Of a stretch of 64,000 nt of DNA, positions 13,501-26,800 are shown piece after piece. Origin of the DNA: Porites lobata (taxonomy: Eukaryota > Cnidaria > Anthozoa > Scleractinia > Poritidae); the NCBI GenBank assembly GCA_942486035.1, contig CALNXK010000044.1:1817501-1881500 (forward strand). The letters run 5' to 3'. A program made the position numbers and the translations under genes. The stretch's first letter is position 1; every line of letters starts with the position of its first letter. The notes beneath the pieces were generated by a model. The model was not told the DNA's origin. It was given only the letters and a program-made list of their open reading frames with translations, and did not search any database.

Positions 13501-16500
13501 TAAAGATGAGTTTATGTTCTTCATGCAAGTTTAATTTGTCAGGGAAAAAGTAACAAAGCCAAATAAAGAAATAGTTTGTTATTGGAGGAACAGTCTCGCC
13601 AAGTTCTTTTTGAAGAATATGAATTACTGGTCTTAATGGTGCAAATTTGGCATCGTATTTCGATAAATGTACATCGTCATCTAAATCCACACAATCCAAG
13701 TATTTGGGCTGACCATAATCGTCGTGAAATGAAACTGAAGACCAGCAGTGAAACTCCTTGAACGTAACATCCAATTGTAAATCTTCACTTGTTATGTGGA
13801 CCATTGTTATCTTTGAGTCTTCTTCAATGGGATATTCTTCAACGTAGTCAGTCTCGATCACTAAAGTTTGTCCGCCACCCGGTAACCGCAGTGTTAAAGT
13901 TTGACTCTTGTTAATGGTTATAAAGCCATCCCAGTCATCACGAAAAAATACTTCATCGCCATCTTGTTGATTTCTAACCCACGTTAAGAGTTTCGCAGCC
14001 ACAGGCCCGTTTTTTTGCCATAAATCGATTACTTTATCGTAGGTAAGGAACTCTCTGGCTTTTGTAAGCTGTGCACAACTACAAACTAGTTTCCTCATTT
14101 TATCGCGCTTTTCCTCATCGAGGTCAATCTCAACATCGTAACGGCGGATAAAATACAAGGCCTTAAACTTTAAAAGGCGTGCATGTAGTACGCATCTTGT
14201 GTTTCTAGTTACTTGAAGAAGTCTCTTGCAGGTGAGAGCGACGCTGTAAAAAGTACGAGGGTGATCAATGAAAGAAACTATTTTACAGAGACACTCTTCT
14301 GGCAAAGACAAAATGGACGCCATGTTGATGGTAAACTCGTCTCGTGCCAGACCCCAAGTTTCTCTCAGCCGAACAGTACGCACGCAATGCGTGTACAGAG
14401 ACGCAATTGAAAAATTAAAAAAAATGCGTGGCATGACATCTAGTCTCTAGCCTCCCCCGCAGACATGCTTAGGCGCGCATCATCATCATCATCATCATCG
14501 TAGTCATCGTCATCCTCACCGTCATCGTCACTATCATTGACAGTATCGTTATTATTATACTTTCCGATGAATAGACAAGTGCTTCAGGGAATAAAATCGA
14601 ATGAATGTCATTTTCAGTTTACAGTTAAAAGCAGATGGTTAAAATCGTGAAAGTTTTCCTTGTAACGTATATTTCGTAACCTTCAGAGATAACTTTAATT
14701 CTCAGTAAAGAGCCCTTCTCAAACGCTGTAAGCACGAGCCCTATTTGCAGCATTTAAGCAAACACAGTCAAAGTGCTTTGTAATTGTTGCGCAGCGACCG
14801 TAGGGAGCGAGCAGCAACATAATCAGGATTTAAGGGAAATATATAAGGTGAGACGAATTCTCGAATAGGCCATTTTACAATTATGGATGGAAGCGAGGTT
14901 GAGGGTGACCTTGTTTTGATACAAACCTTCTTCGCTTTGTTATGGAAATTGTTCTTGAAAAATACTAGTAAGCATAAGAATAACTTGATTTACATAATAA
15001 AGCAAGAAGGTTAGTATCAAAACAAGGTCACCCTCAGCCTCGGTTCCATCCATAACTGTAAAATGGCCTATTCATCACTTTTTACCACAATGCATTGCAT
15101 TTAACCACACTTTTTACCAGAATGCATTGCGCCACGAACAAGTCAAATAAAAACACGAGGAAGTTCGGGTGGGCGAGAGAGTGCATCGTTCGCTGCCCAG
15201 ACTCTGAGTTTTCTTTGTGGCAAATTTTCTGCAGCACGGTTAGAGGTCTTACTAAATTTAAGACACGCAGGAGTCTTTCAGATGAGTACGATGGTTAACT
15301 TGGGGATTGGCGAGAAGATGAGCATTTGCTGTTCGACTCCGCAACACTACGGGGGATATACAAATAACAGCTTGCTAGAAGGTGATGTGAAAGTGAGAAA
15401 ATGTCATGCCATGCTATTCTTAAGAACCTGTATGAGCCGAAAATGGATGTGATTTGACCATTAGCTTCAAAATAACAGCGGAAATCGAGATAACAAAACA
15501 TATATTTTGCATCCTACTTTGCAGACGAGGACGTGTATCGGCGTTTTGAAAGGTATAATTATCACTGATTATGTTCTTTCATTCATTCATTGCCATGGAT
15601 TATGGGTCTACATTGTTTTTTAACTGTTAATAGCTCGGTTAATGCGGCTGGCGATCATCTTGCCGGCGGAAGTTTCATGGAAAAGGCATTAAATTAGAGA
15701 CTTTTCCCTTAAGTCGCGTAATCAACCTCTGTGGTGCATTGGTTTGGTGTAATCGCGTTGAGCCGAAGGTGCCGGGTTCGAGTCCTACTTAATTCATTTT
15801 TTCTTCTTTCTTTTTTTTCCGGTTTTTTGTTGTTGTTTTCTATAAATATATACCTAAATAACTGTTAATTAATAAAGTGCAATAAACAGCAAGAAAAGTA
15901 TCGTGTTTCCAAAGAAAAGATAGTACACCTTATTAAAATAATTATATGGATAAACAATCTGAATTTCTATCATTTCCTACAATTTACTGTGGGAAAACCA
16001 GAGTTGATAACCACTTGATCATTTTCTAAACAACGTTCCCACGAGTTCTTTCTATTAGACTGATAGTAATTATTACTTTCCAACATGTAAATAGGACATT
16101 CAATGTCATTTTCGATTCTTTTAAGTCTCACTGCCTAACTAACGCCAGTATCAACAGAACATGCCGCAGCATTACTATCTTTTACGTAGATACCCTAGTT
16201 TTAACACCATAATTCAGTGGTTACTTACAAGTTTTTATGATTCATCAAAATCTGAGAACCACTCTTCATCGGACAGTGGCGGAATAAGTCTATGCTCAGT
16301 GTCCATACAGAAAAGAAATCCCAAGGCAGTAAGAAAGTAAATAGCCGAGAACCGATTATCAACTTCCACGGGGAGCTTTTGTCCCTGAATGTTCTGACTA
16401 AACGCCTCCAGAAGAAGTTTTGTAACTGGGCTCGGGTTTTCAGTTTCTAATGGATCATCTGAAAAAAATTCATTTTCCGACTCTGACTTTAACATTGTAC

Positions 16501-19500
16501 CATTTGGTAGAGTAAACTCGATTTTTAAATCCGAGTATGGTATGTCCAGCATTCCGTCTTGATTATTGCAACCTACTATCCAGCCACACACTTTCATTAC
16601 TTCGCCACCTGGACAGGCGAAATAAACTTTGCTCTCTACATATCTGTCAGAGGTATTTACATGGTGGTAAGTACTTTCTGTTATCGATGTTTGTTGAAGT
16701 AAGTCAAGCTGAAGCCGCTTTGGCAATTTCGTCATGCCAAATACGTGTGAGATGTCGCTGTAGTACATGTCCCAAAACCTCGAAGCATTTGTCAGTAAAT
16801 TTTCGAGGATTTTTGCTTCCGATCTCTGAGATAGTAAACGGACCATTTCTGAGATCATCATCTCTGTCATAAGTAAGTACTTCCTTTGCCGCTACTAGCT
16901 GTGCAGATTCGTGCAGGAAGTTTTGTAATTTGTCAAACTTGTCACATTCATTAGCTGTTTCGCCAATGTCGTAGACAATGTAGCTCTTGATAAAAAATTC
17001 GGCCTTCGCTCTCAGAAGGTTTGTATGCAAGATGCTATTTGCTTTTCGAGTGACTTGAGAAAATCTCCCGCAGGTGAGAATAAAACTGTGGAAGGAACCC
17101 GGATGGTCTATGTAAGAAACAATTTTGAAGAGACAGTCATCGGTGAGAGATAAAATTGACGCCATGCCTCTAGAAGCACAGACCGCATTCTGTAATTTGC
17201 AATTTAAAGTTGCTTGATGCATAACACGCTATCAGGCATACAATTAAAACCACTGGAGCGGCTAAAACAAGACAAGCTATAATTTCAGAAGCAGTGCTTT
17301 GTAGGACCTTGCAGCGATTAGTTAGTTACGAAAAAACTTCACAGAATTTGGTTTGATCAACTGGCTTGTTCAGAAGGGCTATATTTAGTCATTTCTCAAA
17401 AGAAATCCTCTCTGAAAACCAAATTATTGCGGCTCTAAAATTATTTGTTTTCACATGATCGGTAAAGCTACGGTCAAACAGTTGCAATATATTTCTTTAA
17501 AACTTCGCCCCTGCTAACATTTGTTGAAAACCGATGTTGTAACCGGTTTGACACTGTGTTGAAGCGCTTGTTTAAACTTTGTGATTATTTACAAGTTTGT
17601 CTGTTTACATTTGTTGAGGCAATGTTGTGACCGTCCCTTTGACTGGGGCATAAATGTGATCGAACTGTCAGAATTATATATACCCACACAATACCTTCGA
17701 CAAAGGGCCGGGACTATCAAGCCATGAAGGAGTGGTGAATATGTCAATCCTGTTATTCTACCCAGGGATCTTTGGGCGTTGACTTTTGTCCTTATCAATT
17801 TATTACAGTTGAACCTCTCGGTACGGACACCTCTATATTACGCACTGTTTCCAAAGTCCCGACAAAATTCTCATATATTTTCTTTAAAAGAACCTCTATA
17901 ATACGGACTCTCTCTAATACGGACAACGGACACTAAATCTCGGCCCCAGAGAGTAAATTCATATAAACTTAACCTCTTTATTACGGACACTGCGGTGATC
18001 AGGTGTATCCCGAATCCCAATCAGAATGTGCACAGGGTGAATCCTGTCTGGCTGATGAGCTATGCAAGGTGAATTCAAGAGCCCGTCGCTGTATATCAAA
18101 CGACGATTTGCAAAAGGTGTACAGAGGAACACAACCGACTTTTTTAAGGCTTGAATAACTATCGATAGGATAACTTGATTTTTCTATTACACTTTGTACT
18201 CTAGTAACCGTTTACTGCACTTGCAAAATAGTGAAAGAAACTTTCAGAATAGTGCTTTACGTTACAACTTCTTGCATGAAGCATTGCGCTGTAGCTCGTT
18301 TTGTCTTCTGACGACTGTCATACGTAGCTGATATGTACAATATTGCATGCTATTGAAAGACAGTGTTGTTGTACTGCGAATTAATAAACTTAAATGCAGT
18401 TTAAAGACGAGTGTAAGCCTGGTTTTAGCTACTGAAACTTCAAACTGTATGTGGATTCATAAAAGTGACGTCATCATAGTGACCTCTTTTATAAGGACAC
18501 CCCCACTCTAATACGGACACTTCGCTCTGTCCCTTCGGTGTCCATATAAGAGAGGCTCGACTGTACCATAACTTCCAATCCGGATTACTTCTTCGAAAAG
18601 CGTATTTTATACCTTATATCAGCTTATGTTATCGACAAATGGATATGAAATTGAGCAGCATGGCCAGGTAAATTTTATTAACGAAAATAGTCAATGGCAT
18701 TTGAAAGTGTCAGCTGTCTCAAATGTATGCTGAAAGAAGTGGAAAGGAAAGCTAAATGTCTGGCAGTTGGTTGACTTAATTACTATGTTTCACTTTCCTC
18801 AGGTAAATCCTCAGCTGTTGATTCATCTTCTCAGTCTGATGGAAACAGTTCATCTTCTTCTCCTACGAAAGTTTCTGCCGCTTCACCAAACTTCAAAGCA
18901 TACAAGAAGAACGCAGCTGTGAACAAGTTATCAATCTTAGGGATGCGCTTTTCTCATTCGCTGACTAATACCTTGTTGTAGAAGCTCTGTAACAGGGTGA
19001 AGACTTTCAGATTGCAATGGCGTGTGCCGTGCATATAACCTTAGAGGTTTTCCATCTGGTAGGGTGAAGTCAAGTACTAATATGTGCCAAGATGGGTACC
19101 CTGCGCCATCACCATGTATTACACCACGCACTGTAATGATTTCGCATCCATGACACCTAAAAATTACTTGGCCTTTAACACACTTGTCAGCAATTGATCC
19201 AGGCCCATGGTCACTTTCCTTTACAGACGTTCGAAGAATCAACTCAAGGACAAGTTGTTTTGGCACTTTCTTCAACTCATAATAGGAAGCAATTCCTTGA
19301 AACCTCTCTGCATCTCCTTTCAGACATTTTAGAATTCTTGTTTCTGATTTCTGAGTCAATATCCTGAGAATTTCCATTATAACTCTGGAATACTCGGACT
19401 GAAGGTGCTTATCACCCCCCACTTGGACATTAGCTTTTGAACTTTGGTTGCAGTTTGCAAATAATTGTGGAACTCACTTATGGCAGCCTGTGCGGAGGTC

Positions 19501-20797
19501 AAAGAGGGTTGCATGTTCTTGATGGCATCTTTGAAATTTAGCCTGTGTGCTTCATTCAAGTTTGACTCATTTGGGAAGAAGTAGCACAGCCATATAAAGA
19601 AATGACTCGTTACCGGTGGAACAGTTTCGCCGAGCACTTTCTGAAGAAGTTCAATGATTGCTTTCATCGGCTGCACTGCTGCACGGCTCACTTCATTTTC
19701 TTCTTTTTTTTTTTTCATCTTCTTCCCAATCCAAGTAATCTTTTGGAGAGCAGCGGGTAAAACCTTCATCGATGTCTCCACTGGTGACGTGGATGCTTAG
19801 TTCTGGATCCTAATGATGACCATAATCCCTGAAGTAGGAGGTCTGTATCGTCAGGCTTTCTCCTGTTTCTCCACAGCTAGGTAAACAAAAAGTTACTTTT
19901 CGATATCCTGTCAAACAAGTCGCTCTCGGATCACCCTCTTGCAGGCTGGACTCTTTATTTCTCAGCCACGAGAAGAGTTTAGCGACCACAGCTCCGTTCT
20001 TTGGCCATACATCTATCACCTTCTCATAAGTAAGCATTTCATTGGCTTCTGTAAGTCGCGAGCATCCGGCATCTCGTACTCTTTAAGTGGTAGTGTTGAC
20101 CAAAGTAATATGACTTAGCTTTATTCTTAGAACCACGGCATTAAAGAAACCTTTATTTTCACATTCATATAATTTTTAGACTTCACACATTTAGGATTTA
20201 TTGATGATAACTTGCAAAACGGATTGAAAAACCGAACCCAATCTAATCTGGTTGTGTTCCTTTGCTTCTTCGGCTCGAAGCCGAATCATATTTTATGTAA
20301 GCTCACATTTTTTTCTTGTCTGTTTCAAGCGCATATTTAAAGTTAGTACTTTCATTGCAAAAGCGACTGTTGTCTTTTACAAATCAGTCATAAACTAGAA
20401 CAGACACTGCAGGTAAAAAACGGATTACAATCCACTTGTTCAAAAGGCGTTTTTCAGTTGTCGAATATAACATAGGTGACACGCTAGTGCGAAAATTTAT
20501 CTCTTTGTCATATTCTTGAGCCGAAAACCTGCTAAAACCTAGCAGTAATAAAAATAAGTTTTACTCACACTTTCTGAACCTAAATATCTAAGTTTGCTAC
20601 AAAAATACGTCTTGAGAAACCCTAAGATAATAGGGAATTTTATCTGGAAGGTTTTCATATCGTTTGATCTCGGGGTTTTCTTTGTCTAGCTAGCGGGAGT
20701 TTTGTATGCGTGAGAGATCTTGCGTGGCTTGCTGAGCGCGCGTCGCTAACGCTGTTATTGAATGGAGCCGAAACCAATAATTTTGTGGAATAGCACG

Positions 20798-20828
<31 letters not shown>

Positions 20829-23800
20829 GACATGTAGATATATTTTTTAGCAACTACTATAATTTGCAGTCTGTCTACTTTGAATTGAAAAAAAAAAAAC
20901 AAAACAAAACAAAACAAAGAAAACTGTAGTAAGCCACCATAACTTGGAATCATTGCCGCTCTCGACCACCAAACATTTAATAAAGTACTCGGAATTCAAC
21001 AGTAAAAGGTTCTTATGATGGGCGCTTTTCGCACTCTTGGTCACTTGCAGAAGTCTTCTGTTGGTTAATGCGATGTTGTAAAAAGAAGTTGGGTCATCAA
21101 TACATGAAACAATTCTGAGCAGACAATCGTCTGTTAGCCACAACTGATATGGGAGCCATATTAGATTGTCGGGTCACGCAAACATATCATGAACAAGTGA
21201 TTTAGAAATTTGCATGTTCAGACAACCATGACAACCGTAAACTACAGGGGTGTCAGTAAATCGGGAACCGGATATCTACGGATGACGGATGACGGATGAA
21301 AAATGCGGATGGTTAAAGAAAAGAATTGAGGGGGTGTGGAGGAGAAAAAAAGGGAAAAAAAAGGATGGAAAAATGAAATGAAAACAATAAAAAAGTGTAA
21401 TCGAAACAGAGAAGAAATATCTAAATACAAGCGGGTAAAGAACAGTAAAACGAAGGGAAAAAAATGTTACAGTAATTGGGAATCAAAGGCAACTCAGTGA
21501 TAACTAAAGCTGAAAATATAGACACACAAAAAATTAGTTTTATCAGCTGAGTTCACATGGTTTGAATGCAGTGCGGGTCACAAAGAAAGGGGAAGAACCA
21601 GACTGAAGTCCTGTTTTGCATGAGTCATAGAGACTCTCTGTCTTGGTCATGGTAACTTGAGTGGTACGTATATACTTTAATGCATTGGAAGTGAAAGTCC
21701 GTTGTGATCAGTAATAATGTGTAAACAGTATTTTTGTCATTAGTTTGCATGAGAAAGTAAAATAACTTTGTTCCTCTATAAAGAGCTTCGGTCTTTATTC
21801 AGAATTTATGGTTGTATTTTAACTGCTACAAAATATGCAGTGACAAATTGTCAATTTCAGGAACTAGTACTGCAGTGATTTATTTCTCCGTCATTACTCT
21901 TGCCTGCACAAAAAACAGTAATTACAATGTTAAAACAATGGGCTTGATATTCACCTGTATTCTTTGCAACATAATAATTATGTTATAATTAATATAGCAG
22001 CAACATAACAAGTTGTGACACGTCAGTCTGTAACCATCACCTCTACAATAAAGATCATGATTAACATGAAAATTGATTTTTCTCAGTCATACAGGTTTTG
22101 TTGCAGTCAAGAAAACAAGAAAAGAGCCATGATATGTACTTGAAGATTCAGATTATCAATTTACAGAGTACTAACTGGTGGTCCTGCAGTCTATGAAACA
22201 CATTTCTAGACAGTCTACAGGTTTAGGTGAATCCAATAATTTATAATCAAGAGAATAGAAATTAAGCAAAAGTGAAAGCAGGTTATGAGATTAGGCCACA
22301 GAAGTCCGGGTGAGATGAACATAAAAACAAAAACTCACTAGCTCTATGGGCAAGCCATTGCTGACCTTCACTAGCCCAGGCAGTCATGCAGGCCTAACAA
22401 CCTTCCTTTTCACTAACATTTACTTCTGGCAAACAACTCATACTAAAACACGCAAGCCCAATGGGTCACTCCCTAGTCCCAGGCTGTCCGAAACTTTTTT
22501 GGGGCACACTGGAGTTACATTTTCAATGCTCCACAGAGCCCTATGGTCAGTACTATCAACATCTACTGAAAAGCTTTAGAGTTAAATATCAACTATCTGG
22601 TGGTTGGACTGTTTTCAATGTCATGGCTCACTTTCCTCAGACGATTCTGCAGCTGATGATTCTTCCTCTGAATCTGATGGAATCAGCTTGTTGTATCCTC
22701 CTAAGAAAGTGTCTGAATCCACATTGAACTCCAAAGCGGTCAAAAAGAAAGCAGCCGTGAACAAGTTCCCGATCTTAGAGATAAGCTCTTCTCCTTGCCT
22801 TTGCTGACTGAAACCTTGCCGCAGAAGCTCTGTAACTGGGCTGAGCTTTTCAATTTGTAATGGCTCATTTTCTCCCCCTAGCATTAAAACTTTGCCATCA
22901 GGTAGGGTAAACTCAAGCTCTATTTCGTCCCAAGATGGGAGTCCTGCCCCATCCCCACGCATGGAGCCACACACTTTCATGGGTTTATTCCCATGGCATC
23001 TGAAAAATACTGTGGATTCAACGCACTTGTCAGCAATCGAGGCAGCACCATAGCCGCTTTCCTTTAACGACAGGCGAAGTATCAGGTCAAGCAGAAGTTG
23101 TTTTGGTAATTTCTTCATGTCGTAGTCAGTGGCAATTAAATGAAACCGACTTGCATCTTCTTTTAGACGTTTGAGAACATTTGTTTTTGACTTCTGAGCT
23201 AATATAATTACTGTTTCTGCAGCCATTCTGGAATACTTGGACTTTTGGTCTTCATCACTCTTCCAACCTGACATTAGCCTTTGCAGCTTGCCGTCAATTT
23301 GCTGATCCTTTCGGAGCTGGTCTATTGTAGTTTGTACTGATGCATAAGTAGGTTTCATGTTTCTGCCATCATCTTTGAACCTGACACGATGTGCTTCATT
23401 CAGGTTAGATTCGTCTGGAAAGAAGTAACACAGCCAAATAAAGAAGCGACTTGATATCTGCGGAACAGTTTCGCCGAGCTCCTTCTGAAGAAGTTCAATG
23501 ATCGCTTTCATCGGCTGCACTGCACGGCTCACTTCATCTTCTTCCCAATACATGTAATCTTCTGGAGAGTAGTGGGTAAAACCTTCGGAAGTAACATCCA
23601 GGTCTCCACAAGTAAGGTGAATGCTTAGTTCTGGGTCATAAACATGATTATAATCCCTGAAATACGAAGTTTCGATCACCATGGTTTTTCCAGAGCTTGG
23701 TAAACGAAGTGTAACTTTCCGAGATTCGGTAAAACAAGTCGCTCTTGGTTCGCCTTCTTCCACGCTAGATTCTTTACTTCTCAGCCACGTGAAGAGTTTA

Positions 23801-26800
23801 GCGACCACCGGTCCGTTTCTTTGCCATATGTCTACCACTTTGTCATAGGAAAGCATTCCTTTTGCTTCTGTAAGTCGCGAGGCTTCGAGGAGGAAAGCTT
23901 CTACCTTGCTAAATGCCTCATAATCATCGCCATTTTCGACAGTGAAACACTTGATGTAGTATTCAGCTTTTACTCGTAGCAGATTTGTATGCAGGACGCT
24001 TCTCGTGTTTCTGGTCACTTGTAGAAGTCTCTGGCAGGTTAGAGCGATGTTGTAAAAAGAATTTGGGTCATCTATGTATGAAACAATTTTGTGTAAACAG
24101 TCGTCTGTTAGCAACAATGTGGAAGCCATATTGAATTGGAAGATCATGCAAAGCATCATAAACTGATTTGCATATTTTAATGACACAGGGTGTAAACACA
24201 ATTACGTTGGCTGGAAGTGGACAATGCCGACAATCTATTCCTTGACGTCCCTTTTCACTTCTTCCAGAATTGTTGAAGTTCACATTTTTTTAAAAATAGT
24301 CGAGCTAGAAACTGGTCCATTCAAAGTACACATATGCTGTGGTTCAATAGGCCAGCCAGAATTCATACTTAGAACCGAGGCTGAGGGATATAAAACAAGG
24401 TACCGGTAGGCATTGGAATTCAATGATAAGTAAGCAATTTTCTTTGGCTACCATTTCAAAATTTGCCAGTTTTTGACCTGGGATGGAGTCTAAATCGGAC
24501 TTTAAGCGTGGGAGAATATCGCTTTAAAGGTCAGGATCGTGAAACTAGCAGGAAACGATGAGTTAGAGCCGTCTGTGGCGAAACAAGGAAGTAAAAGATT
24601 AAAATAAAAAACAATAGTCGCGTGCTCATATTGGGCAATTCCAGAAAATATCCATACCCAACCACGGACGGCTTCCATGTTTTATCCCCCCCCTTGCCTT
24701 CGGAAATTCCAAAATGCGTTACCCCCCCATGCCCTCAGAATTCCATAATCGTGAACCCCCCCTCCCCTTCAGAATTTCCGTTTTTTTGGAAGTACATTTT
24801 CAACTCAGCAACGCCTATATGAACAAACGAACATGAATTTATGCCTCCTCAAGGCTGTGATCTAGCGGCGCCAGGCGACAAGCTTTCAGACTCTAACCTA
24901 CCGCTAGTAGACAGGCTGTGCAAACTCCTTTTTAGGTCAGAATTTGGCAACAAAAATAAACACCACTAACGGCAATTTTACTCCTCTTTGTTTTCTTGTG
25001 CTGTTTTGACGTTTACAAACCAAAATAGCTCAAATTCAGACTGTTAAAATCTTTCGGTGGTCAAATAGACCGTCGAGGCGTGCTGCGTCCTTTTATACGT
25101 CATGTAGTGTGCACGAAAAGTGTTCTAATCTGACAGGCGTTCCTTGGAAGCCAGGGACTGGTGCGAGTTTTTTTACTGTTCATCGGACGGGAGTAACAAG
25201 AAACTTGCAAGCAGTAAGATACATATTCCGGTTTTTTTTTCATGTGACAAGAAATTCATCAAGGTTAATGTGAAACCCACGTTTTACTGTTCACTTCTAT
25301 AAGTTATGAGCATAAACACGTGTCTGATCTATCGATGCTTGTCTTCTGCTTCCGCGGTCATACGTTCGTGTTTTATTTACGAACTACAAAAGTCCACAAC
25401 AATAGCGTTTTCAAGGAACTCACTCTACACTTTCTACTCCAGAAATCCCACCTGTGGAATTCCGCCATGCCTTCGGATTTCCAATCGTAAAAAACCCCAT
25501 GCCCTCAGAATTCCATAATCGTGAACCCCCCCTCCCCTTAGGAAATCCTAAAAGCCGTCCGTGGTATGGTATGGATATTTTCTGGAATCGCCCATTTGCG
25601 TGACGTCTTCACTAAACATGGCGTCAATCTTGTCTCTTCCAGACGAATGTCTACATATGATTTTTTCCTGTATTGATGGCCCAAGTTCTTTTTACAACAT
25701 CGCATCATCGCAACAGATTTGATTTCTCATCTATTCTGTGTGTTTGGTAGCGTCAAAAGTATTCCTTACCTACGAAAAAGTGGTAGATGTATGGCAAAGG
25801 AACGGGCCCATGGTCGCTAAACTCTTCACGTGGGTGACAATTCAAGAAACAAGTGTTAGAAACTGTTTTAGAGGTCTTCTTACCGCGAACTCAACCAAGG
25901 TTCGGACTGTAGCATTTCATTTACTTGGCTGCTGTGAGACCTTGGTAATCAAAAGTTCCTATTCCGTCAGTTCTGGAGGCTGGTTAAACTATGAAAGCGC
26001 GCGAAAATATAAAGGTTTGCGCATCCAGGTGTGGTCAACTGAGACCCAAAAACTGCACGTCTTGGGAAGGGGAAAACTTAGCCGTTGTTTAGAACCGATC
26101 AAAGAGGCCATTCAAGTTCTACGGAGAGAAATTGGGGAGACAGATCCTCCAATATCGAACGGTTTATTTATTTGGCTTTGTTGCTTCTTTCCAGATCAAT
26201 CGATCGTCCTTGAACAAAACAGAGTTACTTTTAGAGATGCCGCCAGAACACAAAACCAACCCTTGCCACAGTGCAAACCGCTGTGGAACAGTAAAACGAC
26301 TACAACGAGTTTCAACAATTTGAAACCAGTCTTCGAATGCTGTCGTCTGGATGGGAGGAAGATGAAGATCAAATTCAGAGCATTCCAAGATAAACCGTTA
26401 ACCACCTTGTTTAAGCCTCTCAGCATCGACTAACCAGAATGATGAAATCACGAAAAATCTGATATATGTCCTTTTTTAGGCCGCAATCAGGGACAAAAGT
26501 AGTTGACACACTTGCTTAAAACGGGTACTTTTATCAACAATTTCATTCTATTTAAACGCCATAAATCCAGATTTGTAAGGACGTGGCCCTGAGTTAAACA
26601 AATCTGGACAGCAGTTTCAAAATAATGCAGTTTCAGTGGCATCGTTGACAGGTTTCGTGTGGAGGGAGGGCCGATTCGTGCAAAAAAGTATGCGGTTTTA
26701 AAAATATCCAGATTCATGAGGACATAACAACTTCTCCTGACTACTTCTATGGAAAATGTACAGGTGCAACATGGCGTCTTGAAATGGTACCCCTATAAAC

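Noticed and set aside
15722..15790. Possible tRNA gene with a good B box
   Set aside because: No closed acceptor stem or clear anticodon arm. Kept as a SINE-like relic.
18044..18090. CTGATGAG, a hammerhead core start
   Set aside because: No stem II followed by GAAA and no GTC with matching stem I. Chance occurrence.
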